A stretch of DNA of 25,514 nucleotides from a virus. Location: the IMG/VR virus record IMGVR_UViG_3300032087_004293, positions 1-25,514 of that record. The stretch is one strand, 5' to 3'. Every line of letters begins with the position of its first letter. The stretch's first letter is position 1. The translations under genes and the position numbers were made by a program. Positions 10,856 to 21,272 of this stretch are shown here, in pieces. A model generated the notes under the pieces. That model ran no database searches, was not told the DNA's origin, and worked only from the letters and a program-made list of their open reading frames with translations.

Positions 10856-13800
10856 ATGTTATCAATCCCGGTTGTAATTGGAGTTCAGACCGGCGATATT
10901 AAGAATGCGCTAGATGATTTAGAGCGTGGAGTTAACGATGCTCTTTCAAAGTTAATCCGTAAAGATAACAAGATAACGGTTGAATATTTCTTCGATTCCA
11001 ATGGGAATGAAGTAAGAAGAGAACTTGATGCGGTTGCAGCAGCAAATAGGCGCGTTGAAAATGAGCGAAGAAGGTCCATCGGTGGAGAGAAAGGTTCTAT
11101 TGGTCGTGCAAAAGCTTATATCAAACAGTTAGAACGTCAACGCCAAGAAATTAAGGCGAACACCAAAGAATTTTATCAATTAGGCGCTTCTTTATTTAAA
11201 GCGAAGGCAGATTTACGCAGCCTGCAAGGAGTTCAGGAAGGTAGCACTGCAGCCTTAAGAGAACAAAGAGCTGATTTAATTAAATTACGCGATGGCGTTA
11301 AGCGTTCAAGTGATCAATATAGAATTCTTACTCAGAGGATTGCAGAGCTGGATAGGCAGCTCGGAAAATCAACACCAAAGGTAGAAAAACAGTTTAAGCT
11401 GTTCAGTCTTGCCGGCAAGATTGCAGTTGCTGGTGCAGCCTTTAACTCTTTAAGTGCAGCGGTTCGATCTGTAGGTAATGCCGCAAGTGTTTATACTCAG
11501 CGTCAAAAAGAGATTGAAGCGTTTGATCTTGCTCTGAAAAATGTTGGATTCACTCAAGGTCAAGTCTCTGTAACTTTCAATAAAGCTGCTGATATTGCAG
11601 GGCGACTAGGTGCTCCACTGCGTCAAGTTGAAGGGCTTTATAAACGGATGGTTCCAGCTTTGCAAGCTGTAGGCGCAAGTTCAGAAGAGACCGACAAGTT
11701 TATTGAAGGCATCTCGGCTCGTACTCAAACGCTCGGATTATCTACTGAGCAATCCGGTCGATACTTAGAAGCATTCGCTCAGGTATTATCGAAAGGCAAG
11801 CTCCAGGCAGAAGAACTTAACCAACAGATCTCTGAACTTGACGGTTCTTTCCGCGTCCAATTAGCGGATGCATTGAATGTTACGACTCAAGAATTAAATG
11901 AAATGATCAGCAGGAGTGAAATCACTGCTGATGTGTTTGTTGATGCCGTCAACAGGATGGCAAACGGAACTGAAGAGCTAGTCAAGAGGGTAAAAGAAGG
12001 AAGAGCTACAATTCAACAGCTTCAAAACTTAATTGAAATTATTGACACAAAAAATATTGAAAATATTGGCAAGGCTTTAGAGCCGACGATTAAGAGCTTC
12101 TTGAATATTCGTTTATCTTTTGCTAATTTTATTAAAGAATTTCAAAAAACAAAAGTTTTTGAAGTTCTTGTTAAAATTGTTAATAACACAAGCAAAGGGC
12201 TTGAAAATTTTGTTTTTCAAATATTAAAATTAGCGGAAGTTTTAACAAATCTGCTTTCGCCATTTGCTTCAGTTATTGGTGTTTTTGCAGATTTAGACTC
12301 GTTTTTAGGGGGAGGGATCACGCAAGTACTTGCTTATATTGCTACGTTTGCGCTCCTCAGCAAGGGTTTTTCAAAGTTAGGCGGTACATTTAAAGATGTA
12401 ACGTTTAGATTGAATACATTTGGCGATTCATTTAAAAAGCAGTTAAACACAATAAAAACTACCACGACTGGGGTGAAGCGGTTTAGAGACACCTTGATGT
12501 TGTTGGGTAAAGAGACTGGGAAAACCGTACTTGGTTTAACAGGATTAAGAAAGGCATTTTTCAGGTCGGCAGGTTCAGCTAAAGTAGCCGGCAAAGAAGT
12601 ACAAACGTTTAGCTTTTCGGCGAAAAAAGCAGCAGTCAATATAAGGAAATTTGGAAGAAATCTTCGCAAGGATTTAGCTGGTGGGCTCCTCGCTTTATTT
12701 AATCCAATAACTGGTGCAATTGCACTTTTTACAGCACTTGCCGATGCTATTGTTCAAGTGTTTCAAGCTTATGGCAAAGGTGCTAGTGCATTTGATGAAT
12801 ACTTTAGATTAGTCAAAGAAGTAAATGAAGAGAATGGGAATTTAGTTGCCAGTAACAAGAAAGTTGCGGGTAGTGTTGAAGAGGAAGCCGGCAGAGTGGT
12901 TGCAGCTAATAATTTTCAAGGTGCCAGCTGGGCCGCTCTTGCTTCTGGAGTCTTAGTTGCAGGAGGTGCCCTTGCTTTTACAATAGCGACCGCAGGTGCA
13001 GGTACTCCTGCACTTATTGCTGCTGGAGCAGCATTAGCGGGCACCGCTGCCGCTGCAACTAAATCTGGCGAAGCTTTTGCAAGAGCACGGAACCTATCAG
13101 GCTTTACTGACAAGATGAAGGAAGCCGCAAAAGTAAGTGATGAGTTGGCTTCAAAAATTAAAGGTGTAAATGAAATTGAGGATTTACGGAATGGCGATCT
13201 TGCAGAACAAATCAGTTTAACTGATGGCTTTATCCGAACAGAAAAAGAAAGAGCTGCTCAAATTGAAGAAAGGATTCGGTCTCTAAAAGAAGAAGGCAGC
13301 CAGAATGATGCTTTGGTTGAATCACTTCAGGAAGAATTAAAGAGCGTTCAAGGCGGAATCCAAGGATATACAGCGCTGAAAAATATTCAAGAAGACGCTT
13401 TAGCAACTAATATTGCATTTACTAATTCATCTGATAAACAAACGGCTTCGGTTGAAGTATTAGCTGCTGCATTAAAGAAACAACAGGATGCTATTGACAT
13501 AGGAGCACTTCAAGCTCAAACAGCAGCAATTGAAAAATTCGGACAAAGTCAAGCTGACGCCGGTAAATTAACAGCAGCAAATTTAGGTGTTGAAATTGCA
13601 CGATCTGAACAATTGGTTGAAGCGAGTGAAAAATATATAATTGAGCTGCAAAGAAGGCAATCTGTAAACCGAACAGTTAATTTAGAAGAGAAAAAGGCAC
13701 TAGAAGATTTAACAAAAACTGTAGCTCAGGAAAGGCAAAAACAAGCTCAATTACAAGCTCAAGTTAAACTTGCAATCGTTGATGCTTTTGAGGCTGGAAT

Positions 13801-15112
13801 TAAAAAAGCTCAGGAACTTGGAGATGTTTATGGTAGAGTTTCAAACAATCTGAAAGGCGCATTTGATCAAGTTACCTCTAGCTTGAGCGGTGGAATTCAA
13901 AGTGCCGTCGGCTTGATTGATACTGTTGTTGAAACTGAAATTCGTGGATTAGAAAAAGGCGACAGAAAGAGAAAGCGCATTATCCTTCGGCAGTTAAAAG
14001 CTCAGGCGACTGCAATCCGAATAGAGGACAGCATTGCTCAATCTAAACTTCGGGTGCAAACTTTAATTGCAAAATCTGAAGCAAGGATTGCTCAATTCCG
14101 ACTTCAGGCAGAAGCAAGGATCGCAGAGGCTCGTGGTGAGACGAAGTTAGCTGCTGGATTAAGGGAAGCTGCTCAGTTCCAGAATCTAATTGTTGACAGT
14201 ATTGAGTATAGCTTTGAGATTGAAAGTAAAAGGCTTGAAATTGAAAGGCAGCGCAAAGAACAAATGTTGGTCAATAAAGGTCTTGAGGAGGGTATCGGGA
14301 GAAGTGCTACTCGCACGGCCAATGCAATTGGTGTCCAAAATACTAGTCTAAAGGAATCAGAAGCACAATTGAAATCGATGGAGGAAAAAGGAGATAAACT
14401 AGCCACCAGAATTGAAGACGGTGCTGAGAAAATGCAATCTTTTAAAGAAGATGCTAATAGAACTTCAGTTGAAGAAGGCGAAGAGACGGCAAGAGGAACA
14501 GCAGAAGCATTAGAAGCTGCTAAAGAGTATGCGAAAGAACTTGGCGGTAATTTTGAAGATACTTTAGTCAGGATGGCAGATGCAGAAGCAAGTGCCGCAA
14601 GGATGGAAAGTCATCTAAAAAACAGTGTTGAATTTGCCAACAAATTAGCGAGTACCATTACATCAGGTAATCCAGCCCGTGCAATGGGCGGTCCTGTTGA
14701 GTCCGGTCGGTCTTATCTTGTTAACGATGGCGGTGGACGGGAAGGTTTCCTGAGCAATTCTGGTAAGTTCAGCATGTTGCCGGCAGCAAGGAACATTAAC
14801 TGGACTGCTCCTAGTTCCGGTACTGTGATCCCTGCGAATTTAGTGAATCAATATCGCAATGCTCTTGCTGGTCAGGAAGTAAAAGTCTCTGGCGCTTCAA
14901 TTAAAACAAGTGATGCTCGTGCTAACAGCCTGTCGGCAAGCCTTGATTCTGGCAACCTAATCCAGCGGATGGCAGCAGTTATGGGCGCTTCTGGGGGTGA
15001 TCAACGAATCACTAATCACGTCACGATTCAAAGCCAGGAACCTGTTACTGATGCTTCTAAAATCATGACCAATGTCGCCCGCATGCGTCTTCGTCGTGGA
15101 GGAAATATCTGA
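10856..15112 (+). CDS. Tape measure protein (1418 aa)
   Basis: This is the longest gene. The N-terminal 180 residues are charged coiled coil. Residues about 190-370 match the tape-measure N-terminal domain pattern, with TLGLSTEQSGRYLEAFAQVL and GKLQAEELNQQISELDG-type segments. Hydrophobic Ala/Gly-rich stretches lie near 690-735, long Glu/Lys/Gln coiled coil spans about 760-1270, and a GGPVESGRSYLVNDGGGREG segment lies near residue 1280, common at tape-measure C-termini. The protein fills the tube lumen and sets tail length; at roughly 1.5 angstrom per residue the tail would be about 210 nm. The stop overlaps the next ATG (TGATG). Confidence 0.95.
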   Translation: MLSIPVVIGVQTGDIKNALDDLERGVNDALSKLIRKDNKITVEYFFDSNGNEVRRELDAVAAANRRVENERRRSIGGEKGSIGRAKAYIKQLERQRQEIKANTKEFYQLGASLFKAKADLRSLQGVQEGSTAALREQRADLIKLRDGVKRSSDQYRILTQRIAELDRQLGKSTPKVEKQFKLFSLAGKIAVAGAAFNSLSAAVRSVGNAASVYTQRQKEIEAFDLALKNVGFTQGQVSVTFNKAADIAGRLGAPLRQVEGLYKRMVPALQAVGASSEETDKFIEGISARTQTLGLSTEQSGRYLEAFAQVLSKGKLQAEELNQQISELDGSFRVQLADALNVTTQELNEMISRSEITADVFVDAVNRMANGTEELVKRVKEGRATIQQLQNLIEIIDTKNIENIGKALEPTIKSFLNIRLSFANFIKEFQKTKVFEVLVKIVNNTSKGLENFVFQILKLAEVLTNLLSPFASVIGVFADLDSFLGGGITQVLAYIATFALLSKGFSKLGGTFKDVTFRLNTFGDSFKKQLNTIKTTTTGVKRFRDTLMLLGKETGKTVLGLTGLRKAFFRSAGSAKVAGKEVQTFSFSAKKAAVNIRKFGRNLRKDLAGGLLALFNPITGAIALFTALADAIVQVFQAYGKGASAFDEYFRLVKEVNEENGNLVASNKKVAGSVEEEAGRVVAANNFQGASWAALASGVLVAGGALAFTIATAGAGTPALIAAGAALAGTAAAATKSGEAFARARNLSGFTDKMKEAAKVSDELASKIKGVNEIEDLRNGDLAEQISLTDGFIRTEKERAAQIEERIRSLKEEGSQNDALVESLQEELKSVQGGIQGYTALKNIQEDALATNIAFTNSSDKQTASVEVLAAALKKQQDAIDIGALQAQTAAIEKFGQSQADAGKLTAANLGVEIARSEQLVEASEKYIIELQRRQSVNRTVNLEEKKALEDLTKTVAQERQKQAQLQAQVKLAIVDAFEAGIKKAQELGDVYGRVSNNLKGAFDQVTSSLSGGIQSAVGLIDTVVETEIRGLEKGDRKRKRIILRQLKAQATAIRIEDSIAQSKLRVQTLIAKSEARIAQFRLQAEARIAEARGETKLAAGLREAAQFQNLIVDSIEYSFEIESKRLEIERQRKEQMLVNKGLEEGIGRSATRTANAIGVQNTSLKESEAQLKSMEEKGDKLATRIEDGAEKMQSFKEDANRTSVEEGEETARGTAEALEAAKEYAKELGGNFEDTLVRMADAEASAARMESHLKNSVEFANKLASTITSGNPARAMGGPVESGRSYLVNDGGGREGFLSNSGKFSMLPAARNINWTAPSSGTVIPANLVNQYRNALAGQEVKVSGASIKTSDARANSLSASLDSGNLIQRMAAVMGASGGDQRITNHVTIQSQEPVTDASKIMTNVARMRLRRGGNI

Positions 15113-15513
15113 TGGCACTTGGTGATTTTACTATTACTTATGGATCGTATACTGCAACCTTTGATAAGTTTAATGGAGAGCAATTACCTAGGTCTATTCT
15201 GGGGCAAGCCTCTTTAGAGTTTTCACAATTAGGCGCGGGATACGCTACAGGCCCAGCAAAAAAACAACGCAAAATTTGGACGGTTGCTGCTTACGCTAGT
15301 GAGCAAACATGTTTGACCACTTTAACATTATTTGATGCTTGGGATACTCAAAGGGCATTAGGCAAGAACACTGCAGAAGTTGCTGTTTATGATGAGCTGT
15401 TCGGCTCGGCGGTTTCTGCAAACGCTTTCTTTTCAACCGCTCCTGCTATCTCATTAATTGGCCCTGGCAATAATATTACTTATCTCATCAGCTTTGGATT
15501 GACGGAGGTATAA
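15112..15513 (+). CDS. Distal tail / minor tail protein (133 aa)
   Basis: The protein begins MALGDFTITYGSYTATFDKF. It is beta-rich, with no motif beyond a compact tail-protein look. It is coupled to the tape measure gene by a one-base overlap, with GGAGG just upstream, and the hub-sized gene follows without a gap. Position suggests a distal tail component linking tube end to hub. Exact homology is unknown. Confidence 0.62.
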   Translation: MALGDFTITYGSYTATFDKFNGEQLPRSILGQASLEFSQLGAGYATGPAKKQRKIWTVAAYASEQTCLTTLTLFDAWDTQRALGKNTAEVAVYDELFGSAVSANAFFSTAPAISLIGPGNNITYLISFGLTEV

Positions 15514-18500
15514 ATGTCTTACATCAATACTAGTGCTGGTGTAAAAATTTATATTAATTTTACTGAGGCAACTGAATATTTAATTCAGGGTTCTTTGTCC
15601 GATGACAGTGTATATTCTAGTAATATTATTACGACTAGGGGTCAGATTATTCTTGGCGGTACAACAGATGTTTTTGATTTTGATAGAACTAAATATCCAA
15701 TCGGGTCGCGGATTGACCTTTGGGTTAAATTAGACAACGGGACCACATCAAGGCATCCCAAGTCTCCATTGTATATCATCAACTCTAGTACAAATGTTCA
15801 AGATAGAACATTAACGCTAGAGGTTGGATGTTCATTGGCTTTTATTGGCGAAAGGGAAGATCAATATCAAGCAGCGGTCAAAAGTTTGTTCGGAAGTATT
15901 CTGGATTTAAATGATCTCAAAAGCTTTCAAATTGATGAATATAATTTATCGACACTTTCAAGTTATCTCGCATGTGTTGGCAAGGCAATTTACCAAGATA
16001 AATATGGTCATGTACAAGTATTAAAAGCTTTTGGGCGGGACGGTCTTGGCGCGAAAAGGAGTGGCGGCAAGTTTACTTCTTTTGATAAATATACCGCAAT
16101 TTCTATTGAGTCAATTTCAGAAAGTTCCATTGAACCAGACATCGACGCCATCCTTGTAGAGGCAGAGTTTGATGTACCCATTTTAAAAGAGGATAGCGAG
16201 GAAGAAGAGAACAATAACAATACAAATCGCCCTGAACCATTAATTACTTCTGTTACATATCGAACGGTAAAAGCGCCGTCAACAAGTGGAAGTATTGTCC
16301 TTGGTGGAGGTCCAAACGCATTAACAAATCAATCTAATCCTAATACAGGTACAATTGATAGCCCTAGCGAATGGGATGGCGAGACAATTGGATATAATTA
16401 TCAAGTTACAGGCGAGATGGAAGCCGCCGAAAGAGATGTTAAAGAAAAGGTTACTAGTGGTCGCTATGTTGAATACAACGGTCCTGGCAATCAAGTTTCA
16501 CTTGAGCAGACTTGGGAATATTCTTCGGCGGCAACTTGGGCCAGTACTGCTGTCAGCAACAGTCTGAACTTAATTATTCCACAGGTCAATCAAGGAATTG
16601 AAGAGATTAATGGATTGCTGCAAAAATGTAATCAATTTCTTGACAAAAGAGATGAGCAGGATCAATTTTTAGAAGATAATTCAACTAACCCGGACTGGCT
16701 ATATTATCATTACAAAGGAAAAGCCTTTTATGATCAAGCTCAAAACTACTGGGCAGGGCTTGAAGATTTTGTAAAAGCTGCAAATCGAATTAGTACTGAA
16801 TATGATGGTGTTTATAATTTAGCTAATGTAAACGAAACTGTTTATAAGTATGGACCTGCCGGCGAAGTTATCAGCGAAGTCAGCAGATCTTATGTCCATC
16901 CGGCATCTAGAGAGGGCGCTCAATCTCACAATATCTATAAATCATGGACTGTTGTTGCTGGTCCTACTGGAATTCAGACTCGTTTTGATTTAGGATACAC
17001 CGTAACTTGGGAAGAAACTGAGATTGTAAATGAAGGCAGGCTGCCTGGCGAAGACGGTCGTGCAGAAAAGTTTGAAAATGATCTTTTTGGTGTGCGTGAA
17101 GAACCTTTATATCTCACATCTCAAACAACAAAAACATATGAATATGGTTCTGATTGGACGACAGAAATTGAAGAATATATTGATTACGATGATGGAACTA
17201 ATAATTACAGGAAAGAGAGTTATTCCTCTTCTGACTCTGCAAGTCCAGCTCAGCCAGATCGTATTGAAGATGAGCTTACTGGCGAGAATGCTGATTATTT
17301 GGATGAAAGCAGTATTGATACTGGAAGGGACAATGCAGACAGCCCTGATTTAGACGAAGACCGAGGAGGTGTTTTAGATGACCCGACAGATTATTGCATC
17401 GAAAAAACTGAAAAAGAAGATCACAGTTTTGTAGTAAATATATATAACGATCCTTATAGAGGTAGCACTGATTGGTTTGGGAAACCAAGTGCTTATTTAA
17501 AAAAGGTGTCGATGCCCTTGTCTTTTGTCCCGATCAAGCCAATATACAATCCAGTAACAGAAACTTGTAGTTTAAATCATTTGGCTGCTACCTTAAGTCG
17601 ATATGATGATTACATCAGAAGATATGCCTATGTGATGGCAAAAAAGATCACGGGTGACAACCGTGGATTCAGAATTACTGAAAAGATGAGAGCTGAGGTT
17701 TTTAATTATTATCCTTTCTATCCCATTCAACTATCTTTTCAATCTGCAAACAAAGGTTTCTACACCAGAGCTGCATCTTCTAGCTGGGTATTTGATTCAG
17801 AAAATTGCATATGCTCTTTTGACTGTATGGTTACAGGAAATACATCTGCAACGTATTTCCCCGATCCATCGACGAAAGTTGTTTACATTAAGACTGAATC
17901 AGCCACTACTTTAACAAATGCCAATTTAAAACTGCAATCAACAACGAATAAAGTTAAAATAACCTCATTGCCTACAACTGGCACTGTAACATTAAGTGGC
18001 GCAAATGTTTCTGTTGGCGATGAAATTGATGTAAGCGATATTACTGCAAACAATCTAGTGTTTACTCCCAGCAGTGGTGGCACTGTAAAAATTGACCTTA
18101 CTTATCAAGCCTTAGACAGTAACGGAGCCACATTAAGCAGCATTGAAAATATTTACCCACTCGACACTTCTATTATCATAACTCCTGAAAATTATGCTGC
18201 CGACGGTGGTGAGTTTACTGCAAATACATCAAACAATGGTTTTGATTGTGACGGAGGCAACTTTGATGATGCTACGACGAACGGTGGGCCTCTCAGTATG
18301 GAGGCTGGGGACTTCGACACCGGAAGTACTGTTAGCCTTCCTCAACCGCCGTTACCGAGCCAAGCAACCACCGCTAATGGCGACTCTGACCCTGAAAATG
18401 ACTTTGGTGTAAATGTCAAAGATGGCGATGACACTGTAATTGCAGTTTCTACTCTACCTTCGGATGAAGGAGATTTTAATGGCACTTTAGATATTAATGT

Positions 18501-18702
18501 TACTGCGGACTTTGTAATCAATTCGCGTTGTTTACTTTCTACTGAAATCGTCGAAACACTTGAGTGGGATTACGGTTTCTTCAAAGTCGCACTTGGCACT
18601 GATATTGATTTCGGTACATTTGCTGCCGGCAATACCTTTGACGCTGACTTTGGTACTATAACCGCTCCACAGCAGCCTGCACTGGCATCCTATGTGAGCT
18701 AA
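15514..18702 (+). CDS. Large tail-tip (hub/host-specificity) protein (1062 aa)
   Basis: GGAGG at 15504-15508 precedes the ATG, which directly follows the upstream stop. Residues 1-110 look like a hub domain (TTRGQIILGGTTDVFDF, PIGSRIDLWV, LTLEVGCSLAFIGERE). The middle is acidic and Asn/Tyr-rich. Residues about 670-770 contain VSMPLSFVPIKPIYNPVTE and RITEKMRAEVFNYYPFYPI, which may close the hub. The C-terminal 280 residues are Thr/Asp/Gly-rich beta repeats, probably a central fibre. By size and position after the distal tail gene this is the tail-tip protein contacting the host. No peptidase or lysozyme motif was found. Confidence 0.75.
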   Translation: MSYINTSAGVKIYINFTEATEYLIQGSLSDDSVYSSNIITTRGQIILGGTTDVFDFDRTKYPIGSRIDLWVKLDNGTTSRHPKSPLYIINSSTNVQDRTLTLEVGCSLAFIGEREDQYQAAVKSLFGSILDLNDLKSFQIDEYNLSTLSSYLACVGKAIYQDKYGHVQVLKAFGRDGLGAKRSGGKFTSFDKYTAISIESISESSIEPDIDAILVEAEFDVPILKEDSEEEENNNNTNRPEPLITSVTYRTVKAPSTSGSIVLGGGPNALTNQSNPNTGTIDSPSEWDGETIGYNYQVTGEMEAAERDVKEKVTSGRYVEYNGPGNQVSLEQTWEYSSAATWASTAVSNSLNLIIPQVNQGIEEINGLLQKCNQFLDKRDEQDQFLEDNSTNPDWLYYHYKGKAFYDQAQNYWAGLEDFVKAANRISTEYDGVYNLANVNETVYKYGPAGEVISEVSRSYVHPASREGAQSHNIYKSWTVVAGPTGIQTRFDLGYTVTWEETEIVNEGRLPGEDGRAEKFENDLFGVREEPLYLTSQTTKTYEYGSDWTTEIEEYIDYDDGTNNYRKESYSSSDSASPAQPDRIEDELTGENADYLDESSIDTGRDNADSPDLDEDRGGVLDDPTDYCIEKTEKEDHSFVVNIYNDPYRGSTDWFGKPSAYLKKVSMPLSFVPIKPIYNPVTETCSLNHLAATLSRYDDYIRRYAYVMAKKITGDNRGFRITEKMRAEVFNYYPFYPIQLSFQSANKGFYTRAASSSWVFDSENCICSFDCMVTGNTSATYFPDPSTKVVYIKTESATTLTNANLKLQSTTNKVKITSLPTTGTVTLSGANVSVGDEIDVSDITANNLVFTPSSGGTVKIDLTYQALDSNGATLSSIENIYPLDTSIIITPENYAADGGEFTANTSNNGFDCDGGNFDDATTNGGPLSMEAGDFDTGSTVSLPQPPLPSQATTANGDSDPENDFGVNVKDGDDTVIAVSTLPSDEGDFNGTLDINVTADFVINSRCLLSTEIVETLEWDYGFFKVALGTDIDFGTFAAGNTFDADFGTITAPQQPALASYVS

Positions 18703-18703
18703 T

Positions 18704-18712
18704 GGAAGCCTA
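18704..18712 (+). promoter_or_regulatory. Late-motif site GGAAGCCTA
   Basis: Matches GGNANNCTA, starting 1 base after the hub stop codon and 18 bases before ATG 18731. Confidence 0.55.
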
Positions 18713-18730
18713 CGCTGGATTGGTAAGTAG

Positions 18731-19144
18731 ATGGCTATTTTTTCTGCTGAAGAACTAAATCAACAGGCAGAGCTATCGTACTTACGCGGCACATATTTAG
18801 TGGCTTTATTAAATAGTTCAACTGGTTACACCCAGACTGTTACTTACGCTGATATTACTGGAGATGAGGTCGTTGCCGGCACGGGTGGATACGCTAGGTT
18901 GACGTTTACATATTCCGCCGCTGATCTGCTTGCATATTCAAAAGGTCAGCCACTGGCGCAAAAGACTGCAAATTTCATTCACGACGGATCATCTGGTGAT
19001 ATAGTTTTTACTCATGTTGCATTGTTAAGGCAAGTAGGGAGTGATTTCACGGTTGTTGCAATTGAATCAATTGGTCAAACTGCAACATTAACCAACGGGA
19101 AAACAGCGGTAGTCAACGTTAAAATTCTGCATGGTAGACCATGA
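18731..19144 (+). CDS. Tail-associated structural protein (137 aa)
   Basis: The protein begins MAIFSAEELNQQAELSYLRG. A small helix and then a beta-rich body with GYARLTFTYSAADLLAYSKG and GSSGDIVFTHVALLRQVGSD suggest a virion beta-sandwich, perhaps a trimeric fibre-base or tip component. Its TGA overlaps the next ATG (ATGA), so it is coupled to the following adaptor-like gene. The family is not recognised. Confidence 0.6.
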   Translation: MAIFSAEELNQQAELSYLRGTYLVALLNSSTGYTQTVTYADITGDEVVAGTGGYARLTFTYSAADLLAYSKGQPLAQKTANFIHDGSSGDIVFTHVALLRQVGSDFTVVAIESIGQTATLTNGKTAVVNVKILHGRP

Positions 19145-19398
19145 ACGACCTACTTAATACTTTAAAAGACACGAATCAAGCGAGTCGTATTGATGCGATT
19201 GAGAAATCTTATCAAGGCGATGGGACAGCACAATCAAACCATGTCGTAAAATGGAAAGGTTATGATACGAATGGAAGGAGTCTTGTTGAGGCTAATGGTA
19301 AGATTCACGCGGCAAAGAACTTAGGAAAAACGACTCCGAAAGCTGATCAAACTGTACTACTTAGGACCGGCAGAGGCATCAAAGTTATTGCTTATTGA
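19141..19398 (+). CDS. Small tail-adaptor domain protein (85 aa)
   Basis: An N-terminal helix (NDLLNTLKDTNQASRIDAIE) is followed by a compact domain with WKGYDTNGRSLVEANGKIHA and a basic beta end (TVLLRTGRGIKVIAY). The compact domain repeats in the N-terminus of the next protein (WQGYSTDGRAIVKQDGKFKA), so the two are paralogous modules. Coupling overlaps occur at both ends or nearly so. A role attaching or capping the fibre is inferred from this pairing. Confidence 0.65.
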   Translation: MNDLLNTLKDTNQASRIDAIEKSYQGDGTAQSNHVVKWKGYDTNGRSLVEANGKIHAAKNLGKTTPKADQTVLLRTGRGIKVIAY

Positions 19399-19400
19399 TC

Positions 19401-21263
19401 ATGGGATTAGAGGAAAATGTAAAAGCTTATGCAGATCAAGCTAGACAGATTCTGCTGGCTCGTCAGCTTAAAAGCGAAGAAACTAAAGCGGGTAAAGCGT
19501 ATTGGCAAGGATATTCAACAGACGGACGGGCTATTGTAAAACAGGATGGTAAATTCAAGGCGGTAAGAGTTGTTGGGAATGCGTCTGTCCCAAAAGATAA
19601 AGTTGTTTATATCGATGAAACAAATACAGTAGACGTTGGTTATGTTCGTAAAACTGAGGCAAGGCAAGAGCGTGTTGTTAAAAAGAATGAACCGCTGCCA
19701 CTTGTAAAACGACGCAGACCAGTAATTCTAGTTGATGAGGCAGATAAGCCTTTGGAAATTCCAGCTCATGGATTTCACGTTGTTGTTTATACAAAGAGGG
19801 TGCCGGAAACTGGACATGGCGCAGCCATGGCTGATGGTAACCAAATAAGTGCAGGAACTAGCCCAGACGTAGACGTAACGGGCACAATGGTAAGTCGATT
19901 TTTCAATCAAGGGTTTAAAGTGCCGGCATATCCAGCAACGACTTCAACATATGGAATTGTACTTCTATGTGCAGTTGTACTTGCCAGTAGTGGAACGACA
20001 CAGACTTGTAGCGCTTCAATTAGCGGAGAACAGGTAGATCTTAGTGTTGAAGCTACGTCAGCGCCAGGATTTCAGGACTGGGAAGAAGCGGAGACAGATC
20101 CGCTTTATTTTTACCAATCTGGTGCAAATAGGAATTATTTGTCATATACATATAGCAGAGATGCTGGTTCAGCAGGCCCTAATTATCAATTTGCAAGGGC
20201 TCAAGCTGCTGCAGAATATAGAACATTGCCTGATGCTATTTATTATTACGATATTGCAAATGGTAGCACTAGAGCCGTCAATCTAAATTTTTACTTTAGT
20301 GAAGATATTGTAGATCACGAAATTTGGCATAATTTTGTAACAAGAGAAGGGCAGAATTTAATTGCATACACTATTTTTTATGTAAGAACAGCTACAGTTG
20401 GATCTCCTGAGATAGTACCACCAGAAATTGATGGAGTCTATAATGATGGACAGATTAGTCATTGGTGGTTACATTTAAGATTTAACTTGACAACAGGTAA
20501 AAAGGAATCCAATAGGTCTGTTATTAGCACTAGGTATGATGGAACAGATTGGATTAGTTTTAACGATCGATTTATTGCTCGATATTCAATCTCAAATGGA
20601 TTAAACTTGCTTAATCTCAATTGCTTCTTTAGGGAAACAAGAGACGCTGAGCGATATGATAATCAAATGAGGCCAGATGTCTTTGATCGACCAGACGATC
20701 CAGATGTAAGTGGATTGTTCTCAAATGCTTTTGATGGCGACTGGTTGTCAAGTTGGTCAGGGGTAACTGGATCCGCCAATATTAATGATGTGCTTGGTTT
20801 GCTGCAGTGTTCTTACAAAAATGGACGATATTATCGCAATGCAGACAGTTTGATGCCTCTTTATTGGGATGGATCAGAGGGGACACAGCCATTTATTACT
20901 GAATACGAACCGCCGGAAAGCTCAAACTTTTATGATGGAGCAGGTGGTGCAGACAATGATATCTCAACCTTTCTCAGCGAATTAAACAACGATGGCACTA
21001 CTTCAACGTTTGCAGGTTTCTATGATGGCACTGCTGAAGGTGACTCTATGGACATAGCAAACTGGGTGCGTTATGGAAGAGCCTATGAATATAGAGATAC
21101 TGCATCAGGGGATGATGTAATGGGACGCTTTGGCCCCCCTGCAAATATTCAACTAACACAAGATGCAGAGGGCACTTTTAATCTCCCTGAATTTGTAGAT
21201 AGCAGACATGGAGAGCGGATGCATAGAGATACATGGAGTTCTTTCGTGCCAGAAGCTCAATAA
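19401..21263 (+). CDS. Tail fibre / tip protein with N-terminal adaptor domain (620 aa)
   Basis: ATG at 19401 lies 3 bases after the previous stop; a TTG at 19395 would add two residues. Residues 1-80 repeat the domain of the 85-aa neighbour. A basic linker (RRRPVILVDEADKPLEIPAH) is followed by a large Tyr/Trp/Asn/Asp-rich beta region with no fibre repeats, typical of a globular receptor-binding or enzymatic domain. HEIWH occurs at about residues 306-310, an HExxH form; whether it is a real zinc site is open. A structural or host-recognition role is inferred from location. Confidence 0.68.
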   Translation: MGLEENVKAYADQARQILLARQLKSEETKAGKAYWQGYSTDGRAIVKQDGKFKAVRVVGNASVPKDKVVYIDETNTVDVGYVRKTEARQERVVKKNEPLPLVKRRRPVILVDEADKPLEIPAHGFHVVVYTKRVPETGHGAAMADGNQISAGTSPDVDVTGTMVSRFFNQGFKVPAYPATTSTYGIVLLCAVVLASSGTTQTCSASISGEQVDLSVEATSAPGFQDWEEAETDPLYFYQSGANRNYLSYTYSRDAGSAGPNYQFARAQAAAEYRTLPDAIYYYDIANGSTRAVNLNFYFSEDIVDHEIWHNFVTREGQNLIAYTIFYVRTATVGSPEIVPPEIDGVYNDGQISHWWLHLRFNLTTGKKESNRSVISTRYDGTDWISFNDRFIARYSISNGLNLLNLNCFFRETRDAERYDNQMRPDVFDRPDDPDVSGLFSNAFDGDWLSSWSGVTGSANINDVLGLLQCSYKNGRYYRNADSLMPLYWDGSEGTQPFITEYEPPESSNFYDGAGGADNDISTFLSELNNDGTTSTFAGFYDGTAEGDSMDIANWVRYGRAYEYRDTASGDDVMGRFGPPANIQLTQDAEGTFNLPEFVDSRHGERMHRDTWSSFVPEAQ

Positions 21264-21272
21264 GAACAGTAA

